A stretch of 64,000 nt of DNA from Cylindrospermum sp. NIES-4074 (GCA_003994795.1 AP018270.1:213940-277939), one strand, 5' to 3'; positions 25,965 to 35,693 are shown, counted from the stretch's first letter. Notes: generated by a model not told the origin, from the sequence alone. Translations and numbers: made by a program.

Positions 25965-26841
25965 TCAAAATCCGACAACCGCGACAGATGAAAAGGGAGA
26001 GGACATAGATCCAGAGGAGGCAGAGAAAGCATCTGAGCAAGTTTCCCCTAAGAATGAACAAAACCCTTTCAAGCGGCCAGACATTGACAAGCTCTTAACT
26101 GAGCAATTTAATGATGATATGTGGCGCATTATGAAGGGTGCGCTGCCGTGTTTAGAGACTTCTGCCAATTGTTTAGATCAGCTGCAAACAAGGGCTGTTG
26201 CTGGCTCACCGTTATTAAAGGAGCTAGACAACCGAATCCAAGAGGCTAACGATAAAATAGCAGAGGCTAAAAACCGCAATGCTAAAACTGTGCAGTTATC
26301 TGTCCTTACACCTGCTCTGCAATATCTTCTTGGCCCTACCCCATCACCAGGGCAACCACAACAAGGAAACGGACTGATAGACAACTTACTGGGGATATTC
26401 AATGGAAAAGTTGGTATTTTAAACGGTCTTATTAATGTAATTGGTATTCCGCTTTTTCAAGGCAGCCAGGGCGCAAATGCTGAGGCCAATAGAAATGCGA
26501 TCGCTATCTCTGACTTACAAATCAAGGTTGCAGAGTTGCAGCGGGCCAGGGCACAGCTTGCAGATACCACACGGGAGAAAGTTGCGATCGCTTTGGTGAA
26601 ATTTGATGAGGCTAGAACTGATTTTCAAGTAGCCCAAGTTGTAGGGAGTCGAGCTATTGACCAGTTTAAGGTGTTTGAGCTTAGATATATTCGCGGTAAC
26701 AATGACACTGAGGCATATTTAGCGAAACAATCACAGCTTGACAGAACAAAAGCTGATACTTATTCAGCCTGGGCTAAAATGAGGCGATCGCTATTTGAGA
26801 TTAAGCTGTTGGTGCTGGGTGTTAAAAATGCTGAACTGTAG
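25840..26841 (+). CDS. Secreted TolC-like coiled-coil protein
   Basis: 333 aa from ATG 25840, chosen because it gives a clean signal peptide (a run of eight Leu, then IFPLRMESALSQ, cleavage near residue 26). A Pro/Thr-rich stretch follows (to about 75). Two helical regions (about 120-170 and 220-333) with VAELQRARAQLADTTREKV and a YIRGNNDTEAYLAKQSQLDR motif resemble the helical repeats of outer-membrane efflux proteins, but the protein is shorter than TolC. The signal peptide is encoded over the 3' end of the adaptor gene, so the two are tightly linked. A TolC-like role is inferred. Confidence 0.7.
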   Translation: MGNTRLLLLLLLLIFPLRMESALSQNPQLRQTPTLTPTTPPNQNPTTATDEKGEDIDPEEAEKASEQVSPKNEQNPFKRPDIDKLLTEQFNDDMWRIMKGALPCLETSANCLDQLQTRAVAGSPLLKELDNRIQEANDKIAEAKNRNAKTVQLSVLTPALQYLLGPTPSPGQPQQGNGLIDNLLGIFNGKVGILNGLINVIGIPLFQGSQGANAEANRNAIAISDLQIKVAELQRARAQLADTTREKVAIALVKFDEARTDFQVAQVVGSRAIDQFKVFELRYIRGNNDTEAYLAKQSQLDRTKADTYSAWAKMRRSLFEIKLLVLGVKNAEL

Positions 26842-26899
26842 GACTAGAAGGCAATGATTATGCTTGCTGAGTTAAGACAATATTTGGGTACATAAACTT

Positions 26900-27160
26900 T
26901 TACTGGTCTGCGTACTCCGTCCACATATCAGGGGATTGTTCTTCAGTTTCATTCAGTTTCTCAATAAGTTTTTGTGCTAAATTAACAGCCCGCGAAATAT
27001 TTAAATCATCGTTATCAGACTGTACAACTAATCCAGTGAGTATTTCTAATGCAAATAGCTCACGTTTAGTTAGACCACGTGATTGAAATACTGCACCACC
27101 ACCTTGACGACCGGAGTTTGCATAAATTGGATATGCAAAATCATCAGAATTTGTTGTCAT
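26900..27160 (-). CDS. Hypothetical small protein
   Basis: 86 aa on the minus strand, convergent with the TolC-like gene. The middle, GLTKRELFALEILTGLVV, resembles short phage-related hypothetical proteins of cyanobacteria. The rest is acidic and polar, with no membrane segment. It is probably monocistronic. No function can be proposed. Confidence 0.6.
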   Translation of the reverse strand: MTTNSDDFAYPIYANSGRQGGGAVFQSRGLTKRELFALEILTGLVVQSDNDDLNISRAVNLAQKLIEKLNETEEQSPDMWTEYADQ

Positions 27161-27233
27161 GCTTTTTATCCGTATTTGTTCTACTATACAACACTCAAGT
27201 ATGGGAATAGGTTACGCACCATGCCCCCTTAAC

Positions 27234-27465
27234 GGGGTAAAGACAAGATACCCGCAAAATTTATCCCATCTTGTAAAACATTGCCGAAAGCGGAAGTTGA
27301 AGACTCTTATCAAGAAAGGCTAAAACCCTTATTCTTCCGCTCAGTTACGCTCATAACATTGCCTAAAATAACTCAAACTAGGCAGTCTTTGAAAGACATA
27401 AATACACGGCTACTTTACAGAACTTTACATCGTGATAAGTTTTGCGCGTATCTTGTCTTTACCCC
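27234..27465 (+). mobile_element. MITE family 1, copy A (internally deleted)
   Basis: Starts GGGGTAAAGACAAGATAC and ends GTATCTTGTCTTTACCCC, with inverted arms extending about 45 bp (ends in CATCGTGATAAGTTTTGCGC). It is 232 bp, against 347-348 bp for copies C and D, lacking the left-middle part. AAC flanks both sides and may be a 3-bp target duplication. It carries no gene; the frame across it is not credible. It lies 134 bp before the hydrolase operon. Confidence 0.8.
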
Positions 27466-27599
27466 AACTTCGGGTAAGTTCTTCAATAGGACTTTGACTC
27501 GATTGGGCAAACCATAAGTAAACACTATTTGCTTATTTTAGTGCCATCAAGTTAAAATCTGTATAAATTGCATCTCAAGCCTGAGCAAAAAATAAATAT

Positions 27600-28817
27600 A
27601 TGCCACTTGTATTTGTTCACGGGGTTAACGTTCGCAGAGATAAAAATGCTGGCAGAGGTGTAAGTTATGACGATGATGTTAATAACCGTAACGCGCTCTT
27701 CCAAAAGTTTCTCCTCAAGGAGATAGTTCCAGACCCGCAGAAAGTAACAATTCTCAATCCCTATTGGGGTGATTATGGAGTTAAATTTGCTTGGGATAAA
27801 AAATCGCTTCCCCAAAGTGCTATAGAGGAACTTGGCTCTGAAGACGAACTACCATTAATTTTACTCAATCAAATTCAGCTTGAGCAAGAACTGAACTCAG
27901 ACACAGTACTTTTGCAAGTAGCGAAAAAATCCATTGCAGATGTGATTGATTTGCTATGGGCTGTGAGTGCAGAAGATGTAGATGAGTCACAAGCAGAGGA
28001 TTTGGCAGATTTAGCAGTGCGTGCCGTGGACTATGCCAAACACAATCCCCACCCTCATTGGCTGAACAACATAAGAAACGATGACCAACTTCTGCGGGAT
28101 TTGCAGGAAGAAATTGATAATTGGCAGCCACAGGGTACAAATAGCAATGCAGAGGATTCGCCACAGTGGGAAGTTTTAGGTTCTGATGGAAATTGGAATT
28201 CCATTAGCAGAGGGGCAAGCCGCATCAAGAGCGCTGTTATTAGTTTGGTTGGTAGACCAGTTACAAATAATATACGAGGAGTCCTTAAGTGAGAATTAGC
28301 AAATTTTATTGGTGATGTGTTTGTGTATTTGAGCAAACGGGGAACTCAGGATGAACCCGGAGAGATTATCAAAGAAATTGTTGCCACACTGGAAGAAGCC
28401 AAAGACTTAATAAATACAGAAGATGATAAATTAATCGTCGTTGCCCACAGTATGGGGGGTAATATAATTTATGATATTCTTACGCATTTTCGCCCAGATA
28501 TTGAAGTTGATGTGCTAGTCACAGTTGGCTCTCAAGTGGCTTTATTTGAAGAAATGAAACTTTTTCGGGTAAGCGATGAAACAATAACTGCCCAGTCAGA
28601 AGTTAATCGTGTGTCCAAACCAGCGAACGTCCATCGATGGATAAATGTATTTGATTTTAATGATTTCCTGGGGTTTGCAACAGAAAGTGTGTTTCAAGGA
28701 GTAAAAGACTTTCAATACCGTACAGGAAACATATTATTTGCAGCCCATAATACTTACTTTAACTTACCAACATTCCACGAACGACTAGCTGAAAGGATTC
28801 GAGATACAGAATCATGA
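27600..28817 (+). pseudogene. Alpha/beta-hydrolase (lipase-like) gene with an in-frame TGA at codon 231
   Basis: A 405-codon frame broken only by TGA at 28290-28292; both halves are in the same frame. The N-terminal LVFVHGVNVR supplies the oxyanion HG motif. After the stop, VVAHSMGGNIIYD holds the nucleophile Ser284 of a GxSxG-like elbow (here AHSMGG), and AHNTYFN near the end offers the catalytic His. A CGA-to-TGA change is the simplest origin. Split translation is possible, since GTG 28317 follows closely, or recoding. Its stop overlaps the caspase ATG (ATGA), so it heads a coupled three-gene operon and is probably an effector that attacks lipid or another ester. Confidence 0.75.
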
Positions 28818-29965
28818 CAACTATCTTTGAAAAGATTGAGAAAGACAAAGCACACACCCATGTTTTTATTGTTGGTGTGGGGAAATACCCTCATCTTCTT
28901 AATGGGGAAGGAACTAAACTCGACAACCCAATGGAATTGAGACAACTTACCTCGCCACCAATCTCAGCAAAAGCATTTGCAGATTGGATACTAAAAAATT
29001 TATATAATCCTGATGCACCACTCGGTAGCATTGAGTTGTTATTATCGCCTGCTGGTGAATATGTACAACCCCAAGATGGTGAACAGTTCCCGGTAGAAGG
29101 GGCAACAATGGAGAATATTAAAACAGCATTCGATAGGTGGTACAACCGATGCAACTTCCATAAAGATAATGTAGCAATTTTCTACTTCTGTGGGCATGGT
29201 CTTGAGAAAATTGTGGGCCATCCGCTATTACTGGCAGAAGATTTTGGTAAAAATCATCTGCGACTTTGGGAAAATGCTATTGATTTCAACTTAACTTATT
29301 TGGGAATGGCAAGATGTCAAGCCAAGACACAATGTTACTTTATCGATGCCTGCCGACAAACTCCCTCAAAGCTACAAGAAATACAAGAAATTAGAGCTAC
29401 TGCCCTAGTTCACCCATCAACATCTCAAAAATGGGGAGAAGTTCTTAAATTATTTGCTACTCATACGAGTCAAAAAGCCTATGGTTTAAATGATCAAATC
29501 ACTAGATTTACAGACGCTCTGATTAATTGCTTGAATGGGCTTGGTAGCGAAAAACAAAAAAAACAATGGTTGGTAACAACTGGTAAACTTGGTTTAAATG
29601 TGACAAAAATACTAGAAAAAAGCAATAAAGAACCTAATACACCACAGCAAAAACCAGAGTTTAATGGTAAAGGTACCGGCATTATTCATGTTTGTAGTAA
29701 ACCACCGTCTGTACCAGTTGATATTGCTCTAAATCCTATAGAAGCATCGAACTTTGCAAAACTTTCGTTGTTCCAAAAAGAAACTTGTGTATCCGAACCT
29801 CAGTTAGACTTGAGTTCCCAGAAGTGGAAGGATATTGTTTTGCCTAATGTGTATAGTTGCCGTATCTACTTTCTACTAAGTAAATACTGTAACCCAGAAG
29901 ACACAGAAATGTGGGTTCAACCTCCCTATACAGAAGAAGAAATAGAGGTGATTAAGTTAGTATGA
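28814..29965 (+). CDS. Caspase-like (peptidase C14) protease
   Basis: 383 aa. The N-terminal about 270 residues form a caspase fold: HVFIVGVGKYPHL (about 15-27), NVAIFYFCGHG with catalytic His128, and CYFIDACRQ with catalytic Cys180. The C-terminal about 110 residues (from GTGIIHVCS) form a beta-rich extension of unknown type. Bacterial caspase-like proteases act in regulated cell death and anti-phage systems (for example with gasdermins or in type III CRISPR-linked systems). It is coupled to the hydrolase upstream and to 29962 downstream by 4-bp overlaps, so the three proteins are probably made together. Confidence 0.85.
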   Translation: MTTIFEKIEKDKAHTHVFIVGVGKYPHLLNGEGTKLDNPMELRQLTSPPISAKAFADWILKNLYNPDAPLGSIELLLSPAGEYVQPQDGEQFPVEGATMENIKTAFDRWYNRCNFHKDNVAIFYFCGHGLEKIVGHPLLLAEDFGKNHLRLWENAIDFNLTYLGMARCQAKTQCYFIDACRQTPSKLQEIQEIRATALVHPSTSQKWGEVLKLFATHTSQKAYGLNDQITRFTDALINCLNGLGSEKQKKQWLVTTGKLGLNVTKILEKSNKEPNTPQQKPEFNGKGTGIIHVCSKPPSVPVDIALNPIEASNFAKLSLFQKETCVSEPQLDLSSQKWKDIVLPNVYSCRIYFLLSKYCNPEDTEMWVQPPYTEEEIEVIKLV

Positions 29966-31395
29966 GTAAGCTTTTTCTCACACTTACAGGCACAAATGCT
30001 ATTTCTCATGCTCCTGTTTACGTTGAGATTCTCGATACTGATCTAGAAACTGTAGCTGAATTAGCAATTTTAATTAATGACAAGCAAAAAATTCAGTTAG
30101 AACTAGGTAAGTATTTAATTAAAATAAATTTACCATCAGGCAAAGTTATTAAAAAAGTTCTAATCTTAGAAAATGAATCTAGTGAAGCTGCACTGCCATT
30201 GATGTCATCAACTAACCAACAGTTGGAGTGGCACGAATTTATAGGAAATACTTACAACTGGAATACACAGCAAGAAATATCTCAAATTCCCTCCATTTGG
30301 CAACGTTTATGGAGTTATGATAAAAAAAATTGGAAAGTTGAGAGATGGCCTAATAAGTGGAAATTACCCCAAAATAAGATTGCTATCAGTTTTTCTCTTG
30401 AATTGCCTCCAAACCAACTTCAACTTTTACAAATCGGCGGAGCAGAAATCCCTTGGCGTTTTATTGCTTTACCTCCAGAAAGTAATTGTGAGGTGCTAGT
30501 TAGTTCTTCAGTGAATAAGCCTGACTTTAATGATATTAACGTAGCAGTTACCAGCAACAACCGTGAAGCAGAAACTTTACTAAGTTATTTAATCTCTGGG
30601 AACATTAGGGCTGCAAAAGTTGTTGGAGATTCGTTTGTTGAGAAACTCCTATTTGAGAAAAGTTTCAATGCACTAGGGGTAACAATTGGTGGTTATTTTT
30701 TATTAAAACTAGGAGATGACGAGCGCCTAGCTAAATGGATAAATAAATTTGTTAACTTGATTCAGTGGCTTCCAGACATTTCGATAATTCATTCTTGGTT
30801 CCTACTTCGTGAAGATGACGTACCAAGGGTTAAGTTAGCTCGAAGTTGCCTATTAGAGGCTACAAAGCAGGGAATTCCTGTATACACCGAAGGGATGCGG
30901 TTACTGTTTGATGGCTTGCTATTGTTTAACCAAGATGCTTTAGCACGCGGTGAGCAAGACGTAGAAATTGAACAAGCTCTAGAACTAATTAGAAACTACG
31001 CCTCCGCTGCTGACTGGTCTAAACCTTTAACGACATTTTATGGTGCTGCTCCTGAGTCTCCATCTTTCGCAATTACTGGAATACCTGGAAATGACACAAT
31101 TGAATTAGTTTGGCTAACACCACGAACAGATAATAAATGGTATAGAGAGCAAGAAATTTTTAGTCAAACAATTGAGAGTCGGAACTTAAGTGGTGCTGTC
31201 TTGAGCAACACCAACTTAATTAATTTACCAAAAGCACTCCCTACCAGGAAAATTCGGGAGGTTCCAAATCGCCTCTATACTCGCGGTGCTTTAACTGATA
31301 AACTACCACTTCACTTGTTACCAAAAGCACTAACTGCCTCTAGAAATTTTCAGGATGTATCAAATCACGCCGATGCTATAATTGTTTTAACCTAG
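29962..31395 (+). CDS. Unknown protein, third member of the hydrolase-caspase operon
   Basis: 477 aa. Residues 1-85 look like an all-beta domain (LFLTLTGTNAISHAPVYVEI). The middle (about 130-330) has alternating hydrophobic segments including IAISFSLELPP and GGYFLLKLGDDERLAKWI, and an AEIPWRFIALPPESN segment. The end (about 340-477) has AITGIPGNDTIELVWLTPRT and a closing NHADAIIVLT. No membrane helix, P-loop or protease motif is seen. It could be the sensor or scaffold that controls the caspase. Its TAG stop lies in the CTAG target of IS copy 2; the gene end seems native because the duplication preserves it. Confidence 0.75.
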   Translation: MSKLFLTLTGTNAISHAPVYVEILDTDLETVAELAILINDKQKIQLELGKYLIKINLPSGKVIKKVLILENESSEAALPLMSSTNQQLEWHEFIGNTYNWNTQQEISQIPSIWQRLWSYDKKNWKVERWPNKWKLPQNKIAISFSLELPPNQLQLLQIGGAEIPWRFIALPPESNCEVLVSSSVNKPDFNDINVAVTSNNREAETLLSYLISGNIRAAKVVGDSFVEKLLFEKSFNALGVTIGGYFLLKLGDDERLAKWINKFVNLIQWLPDISIIHSWFLLREDDVPRVKLARSCLLEATKQGIPVYTEGMRLLFDGLLLFNQDALARGEQDVEIEQALELIRNYASAADWSKPLTTFYGAAPESPSFAITGIPGNDTIELVWLTPRTDNKWYREQEIFSQTIESRNLSGAVLSNTNLINLPKALPTRKIREVPNRLYTRGALTDKLPLHLLPKALTASRNFQDVSNHADAIIVLT

Positions 31396-33062
31396 TGTGG
31401 TAAAACTTACTAGAGAAGACGACTCTCTAAATTAGCCAAGTAACCCTTGGGGTCTCTGCGAAATCGATATTGTTCAATTCTGGCTTTATGGTGTTTTTTC
31501 AGTTGAGAGCGTAATTCGAGCCAAGTATGAATATCAACTTGTGCTAAATCAGATGCGGTAAAAGAATGAAGTTTAGTAGCGATTGCACAGGCAAGTTTGA
31601 CAGAACCACGAATAACGAGGGATGAGGGGGCAACTTTACGACCAGTACAACGACGTTGATGATGACGTAGCATACCAAAAGCATGTTCTAAGTCATTATT
31701 AGTTCTGGGAAAATCTTCAATTTCATAACAATGAAAAAGTCCAGACCAGTAGTTATGAGTGGTTTTTATAAAGTTATCGATTGCGGTACTAAGTGTACCA
31801 GCCTTCTGCAATTGAGAGGACATTTCTGTTAATAGTTCCTGATAGCTTTGTTTAACTCCAGCAGCATCAAGACCTATTTTATTATTGAGAATGCTACTAG
31901 CTTTATCAACCCATTCATATGCAACCATAACAGGTGCAAATAAAGATGCAGTCGCAGATAATCCTTTGGCTAGAAGGTGTTTTAGGTTAACTAAAGGTGG
32001 TGGTAAAGCACTTTTTTTTCCATTCGTTCTAAACTTTGCTCTATTAGCGTCAAATTTTCTTGTAACTTTAACCCAGATGCCTCTAATGGTGGATGACCAT
32101 CATTGGTTATAGAACTACGCACTGCCGAGCAATAATCTTCAATAATAGTCCCCAAATCCTTATCTTCATTGACAACACTACGTTCAATGTCTCGTAATCC
32201 TCTTACTTTTTTTTTCAATTCCTTTTTTGCATGTCTATCCGCCTCATATATGGGTTTAATTGCTTCTTTCAGGTAATGGTAATGACACAAACCGTGAGCA
32301 ATTCCAGGTAATGCTAACCCAACAGCTTTGCGAATTGATTGTTGCCCATCACTAACAACTCCATTAATTGGTACATTTAGGGTATTAGTTACTTCTAATA
32401 ATAACGCCACTAAATCTTCGTTTCTTGATGATAATAAGGGTTTAGCTAGTAAAATTTCTCCTGATAAGCAATCTCGAATTACCCATAATACTTCATGTCC
32501 AATTTCTGGCTGCATTCCATCGATCGCTAATATCACCCGTCCTTGATTAGCCACTATTGCTTTTAACCTTTTATGATCTTTTAGCCATAAAGAAAGTAAT
32601 TCGTCATATCTGTCAATTAGGTGCGTGACCGTTCGTTGACTTATACATATACCCTTTAATTCAAGGTGAGTGTGTATTTGGGGAACACTTCTATGTTCCT
32701 GGTATCGTAACGCTCCTATATAAGCAATCACATCCAAACCAAATTCGCTCTGTGGTAGAGCGAGTGACCCTTCTTGCTCTGGCCGATATGCTTTTTTATA
32801 CCGCAGACATAACTTATTTTGACATCGACGAATTTTTAGCTGTAGTTCTACTACCCCATTTAACGTTCTTATATGTCGAGGATTATTGTATTCATTCCAC
32901 ATTGCTTGACCGCACGAAGGGCATTTTTTTTGAATACAATCGAGTACTTCAAACGATGTTGCCTCTGGTTTTAGACTTTTTCTTACCAAGTTTTTGCACC
33001 ATTATTTCACTACAAGGTCAAGATTACAGGATTTCCACTCTTCTCTAGTAAGTTTTGCCACG
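31396..33062 (-). mobile_element. 1667-bp insertion sequence, copy 2 of 3 (inverted)
   Basis: Same element as 8726-10392 in the opposite orientation. CTAG flanks both ends (31392-31395, 33063-33066). The left CTAG contains the stop codon of the 29962 gene, and on the right a truncated MITE (copy B) begins. The missing outer part of that MITE is not on the other side of the IS, so a deletion accompanied or preceded this insertion. Confidence 0.88.
31410..32989 (-). CDS. Transposase of IS copy 2 (two frames joined at an A8 run)
   Basis: Minus-strand counterpart of 8799-10378, with the same zinc-ribbon, DGQQS and HGLCHYHYL motifs and the same two frames: 31991-32989 first, then 31410-31928. The A8 run is read as T8 at about 32013-32020 on the plus strand. 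The sequence is unchanged from copy 1, so nothing suggests that this copy has decayed on its own. Confidence 0.75.
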
Positions 33063-33066
33063 CTAG

Positions 33067-33298
33067 GTTATGAGCGCAACTGAGCAGAAGAATAAGGTTT
33101 CAGCCTTTCTTGACAAGAACCTTCAGCTTCTATTTTCGGCAATATTCTCTAACTTGAAACAGATAAGCTCGAAGTGTTCACTAGGCTGAAAGCCAAACTA
33201 GGCGGACTTTTCTCTCATATAGACAAAAATGATCGCGGTAAATTTGTTACAAAAACTTTACATAGTGATAAATTTTGCACGTATTTTGTGTTTACCCC
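33067..33298 (-). mobile_element. MITE family 1, copy B (truncated, inverted)
   Basis: Read on the minus strand it starts GGGGTAAACACAAAATACGT at 33298 and follows copy C closely as far as TTGCGCTCATAA, where IS copy 2 begins. It shares private variants with copy C (TTTACCGCGATCATTTTTGT, GAACACTTCGAGC), so B and C are each other's closest relatives. Together they bracket the PEP-CTERM gene as an inverted pair. Confidence 0.8.
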
Positions 33299-33348
33299 AT
33301 ATACTACTTTAAACTCAAGTAATAGCGCCTCGCTGCCTAAAATTTACG

Positions 33349-33945
33349 ATGAACACAAATACTAAACTTTTTATAATACTGCTAACCTTTTTAGGAATTC
33401 TGATGCCTGGAAGCTTAATATCTTCAAAAGCTCTGGCATATAAAATTCAGCCTATAAGTATAAAGAATGGTCAGAGTAATCCCTTCATAGATATTGACAT
33501 CTTGGGAATTCTAGTAACTGTGGAACAGAATGAGGCATCGGTTAATGATGTCCATTTTATTTTTGACAAACCAATTATCCATGTAGATAAAACTGAAATA
33601 CCAAGGTCAAAAGACTGGACAGTAGAGAAAACCGATACATCAGTTACATTTTATACAGCTACTAATCCACTAGCTCCTGGGACAATAGCTAGTCCGTTCA
33701 GTTTTGGAATCACAGGAGGAGATCCACCAGGAACTCAAATAAGTCAGTCTCCACAGAATTACCCTTATACTGTTGAAGTATTTTTAACTACAGGTATAGA
33801 TGTAGAAATTCCTGGCACTAGAAAGAAATTTGTATATCAGCCAGGAGAAGTAGCAGTAGCTCCAGAACCAAGTTCTGCACTAGGTTTACTAGCTTTTGGT
33901 GGAACTTTATGCTTTAACTTAGTGAAAAAGCGAAATAGAAAATAG
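33349..33945 (+). CDS. PEP-CTERM-sorted exported protein
   Basis: 198 aa. Signal peptide at residues 1-30 (LFIILLTFLGILMPGSLISS, cleavage near SKALA). A beta-rich mature domain without a known family follows. The C-terminus has the PEP-CTERM signal APEPSSALGLLAFGG, a short hydrophobic helix, and the basic end KKRNRK. Such proteins are processed by exosortase and reach the envelope or exopolysaccharide. The gene fills the space between inverted MITE copies, with only about 50 bp upstream; its TAG stop shares its G with the start of copy C. Confidence 0.85.
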   Translation: MNTNTKLFIILLTFLGILMPGSLISSKALAYKIQPISIKNGQSNPFIDIDILGILVTVEQNEASVNDVHFIFDKPIIHVDKTEIPRSKDWTVEKTDTSVTFYTATNPLAPGTIASPFSFGITGGDPPGTQISQSPQNYPYTVEVFLTTGIDVEIPGTRKKFVYQPGEVAVAPEPSSALGLLAFGGTLCFNLVKKRNRK

Positions 33946-34292
33946 GGGTAAACACAAGATACGTGCAAAATTTATCACCATGTAAAGTTTTTGTAACAAA
34001 TTTACCGCGATCATTTTTGTCTATATGAGAGAAAAGTCCGCCTAGTTTGGCTTTCAGCCTAGTGAACACTTCGAGCTTATCTGTTTCAAGTTAGAGAATA
34101 TTGCCGAAAATAGAAGCTGAAGGTTCTTGTCAAGAAAGGCTGAAACCTTATTCTTCTGCTCAGTTGCGCTCATAACATTGCCTAAAATAAGCCAATTTAG
34201 GCAGTATTTGAATGTTTGAAAGACAGAAATACATAACTACTTTATACAGTTTTACATCGTGATAAATTTTGCGCGTATCTTGTCTTTACCCC
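33945..34292 (+). mobile_element. MITE family 1, copy C (full length)
   Basis: 348 bp from GGGGTAAACACAAGATACGT to ATCTTGTCTTTACCCC, with long terminal inverted repeats (about 45 bp, with a few mismatches). The internal GCTCATAACATTGCC shows the uninterrupted form of the site where the IS630 sits in copy D. No protein-coding capacity. No clear target duplication is visible. Confidence 0.82.
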
Positions 34293-34869
34293 ACCAGGAT
34301 GCGATCGCCAATCATGCAGACATTTACTTGCATCTAGCGTTTTTATCGAGTGTACACACGATATGGCAATCCATCAGAGTTAAGAGTTTTTTGAGATGAT
34401 CTCTGATGACTACCTGAAAAAATCTATCAATTTTAATGCGTGTTAGTGTTTGGATTTTCAGATCAAATCCAGAGCGCCGCGAAGCGCTTCTAGTCTTGCT
34501 TTCAAGCTTTTTACTAAGCCCCGTTGGGGCGGGGTGTAGGGTGTAGGGTGTGGGGTTGCAGGATCGAGACAGCCCCAACAACCAGAGGGTCAGAAGCCCC
34601 GCCCTTTCAGGGCGACTGCGTTGGAATTCGTCTGAATCCTCTTCCAACGCCGTTTTCACTACACCCTACACCCTACCCCCTACACCCTATTCAATAAGAA
34701 TAGCGATCGCGCAGCGTGCCGGAGGCGATCGCACCCTCTTAATATTCTTAGGGGAAATCCGAGAACTGTGGAGAAAACGAGCAGGTTGTGTTCATATTAT
34801 GTATAAATAATATGATGTATTAAAATTTTTTGTCCAGATGGCAAGAAAAATCACTCGATGAATTATTAA
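34293..34869. other. Intergenic region with heptamer (GGGTGTA) repeats
   Basis: Contains GGGTGTAGGGTGTAGGGTGT at about 34530 and the reverse-complement run CTACACCCTACACCC at about 34662-34690, about 110 bp apart, able to pair. A HIP1 pair and an ATTCTTAGGGGAAA motif (34744) follow. Frames through this region are low-complexity or repeat-derived and not convincing as genes. Confidence 0.6.
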
Positions 34870-35316
34870 TCATGGCTTAATTGTACGAATGATTGCTATT
34901 AAGAGAATAAAAATCCTGTAATTTTCATCAAGTGGTTTTGGAACTTCCACAAAAGCAGGCTCATTACTGTGAAGATTAAACTGAAATACATTTTGGGCGT
35001 TGTTGTTATTTTGCCCTATTACCACTTGAGTAGAGTTTTGAATGTTTATCGCAATACCTGTGTTGATGGAAACAAAGGAACCATTTACTGAAGTCTCATT
35101 TTTAATAGCTTCGGGTGGGTTAACGGTTGAATCACCAGTATTCTGTTTAGAACCAAATTCAGGATTACTAACAGCGATACTTGACTGGTTAAATTCATCT
35201 AAAAAGCTGGCTAATTCCGCTCTTTCCTGGGCGTTCAAGTTTTTGATAACTTCTTTGATTACTGCTGTTTTTTGCCCCGGTTCTAAGCTTTGAAGCGATG
35301 TTAATATTTCTTTCAT
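34870..35316 (-). CDS. Hypothetical protein of a VVIGQNN...NVFQFN family
   Basis: 148 aa from the ATG at 35316, preceded by AAAAGG; a longer frame to 35367 lacks such a site. The N-terminal helical part (LTSLQSLEPGQKTAVIKEVI, NAQERAELASFLDEF) is followed by a linker and QVVIGQNNNNAQNVFQFN. The same ending motif occurs in the small protein at 52876-53178. The tail FILLIAIIRTIKP is hydrophobic. Function unknown; the shared motif suggests a binding module used by at least two local proteins. Confidence 0.6.
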   Translation of the reverse strand: MKEILTSLQSLEPGQKTAVIKEVIKNLNAQERAELASFLDEFNQSSIAVSNPEFGSKQNTGDSTVNPPEAIKNETSVNGSFVSINTGIAINIQNSTQVVIGQNNNNAQNVFQFNLHSNEPAFVEVPKPLDENYRIFILLIAIIRTIKP

Positions 35317-35370
35317 GTGCCTTTTGTTGAATCTAAAAAACCGTGAAAGTATGATACATTTGCACATCTT

Positions 35371-35421
35371 ACGAATTAGACTTAGCCCCCATTTTTAAGG
35401 GGTGGGGGAAATCTAATTCGT
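35371..35421. repeat. Large hairpin sequence
   Basis: ACGAATTAGA (35371-35380) pairs with TCTAATTCGT (35412-35421), and inner CCCCC pairs with GGGGG, giving a long stem about ATTTTTAA. It separates the VVIGQNN gene from the CRISPR-like relic and could act as a terminator or a small mobile palindrome. Confidence 0.65.
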
Positions 35422-35442
35422 GTCTGGTGCTAATGCAGGATG

Positions 35443-35595
35443 GTTTCAATCCTCAGCCCTCCGTTTGGAGGTCTGTCTTGCAAGAGTGGTTTCAATCCTC
35501 AGCCCTCCGTTTGGAGGTCTGTCTTGCTTTTACACTGCTATTGCGTTTCAATCCTCGTTTCAATCCTCAGCCCTCCGTTTGGAGGTCTGTCTTGC
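35443..35595 (-). CRISPR. Degenerate CRISPR-like array (three 39-bp repeats)
   Basis: Three identical units begin at 35443, 35489 and 35557 (GTTTCAATCCTCAGCCCTCC, then GTTTGGAGGTCTGTCTTGC), plus a 12-bp partial unit at 35545. On the minus strand the unit ends GGATTGAAAC, as CRISPR repeats of cyanobacteria do, and it has a CCTCC/GGAGG stem. The intervals are only 7 and 17 bp, too short for spacers, so the array has collapsed or is another repeat type. The preceding 20 bp match a nearby gene. Confidence 0.5.
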
Positions 35596-35693
35596 AATTG
35601 AGAAAGAGCGATATGCTGCCACAGCTTGGTTTGAGTTAGCCCTTGTCTCACGCTTTGAAGCACGGTATTTAGGAAAATTTCAGCAGGATTCTG

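Noticed and set aside
27281-27517. A 78-codon frame in MITE copy A
   Set aside because: It lies within the inverted-repeat element and is not preserved in the other copies.
28290-28320. Selenocysteine-type readthrough at the TGA of the hydrolase
   Set aside because: No SECIS-like hairpin is evident after the TGA and the position is not a Cys site in the fold; a nonsense mutation is simpler.
34324-34810. Opposed frames near 34.3-34.8 kb
   Set aside because: They run through heptamer repeats, HIP1 repeats and the end of MITE copy C, with biased low-complexity composition.
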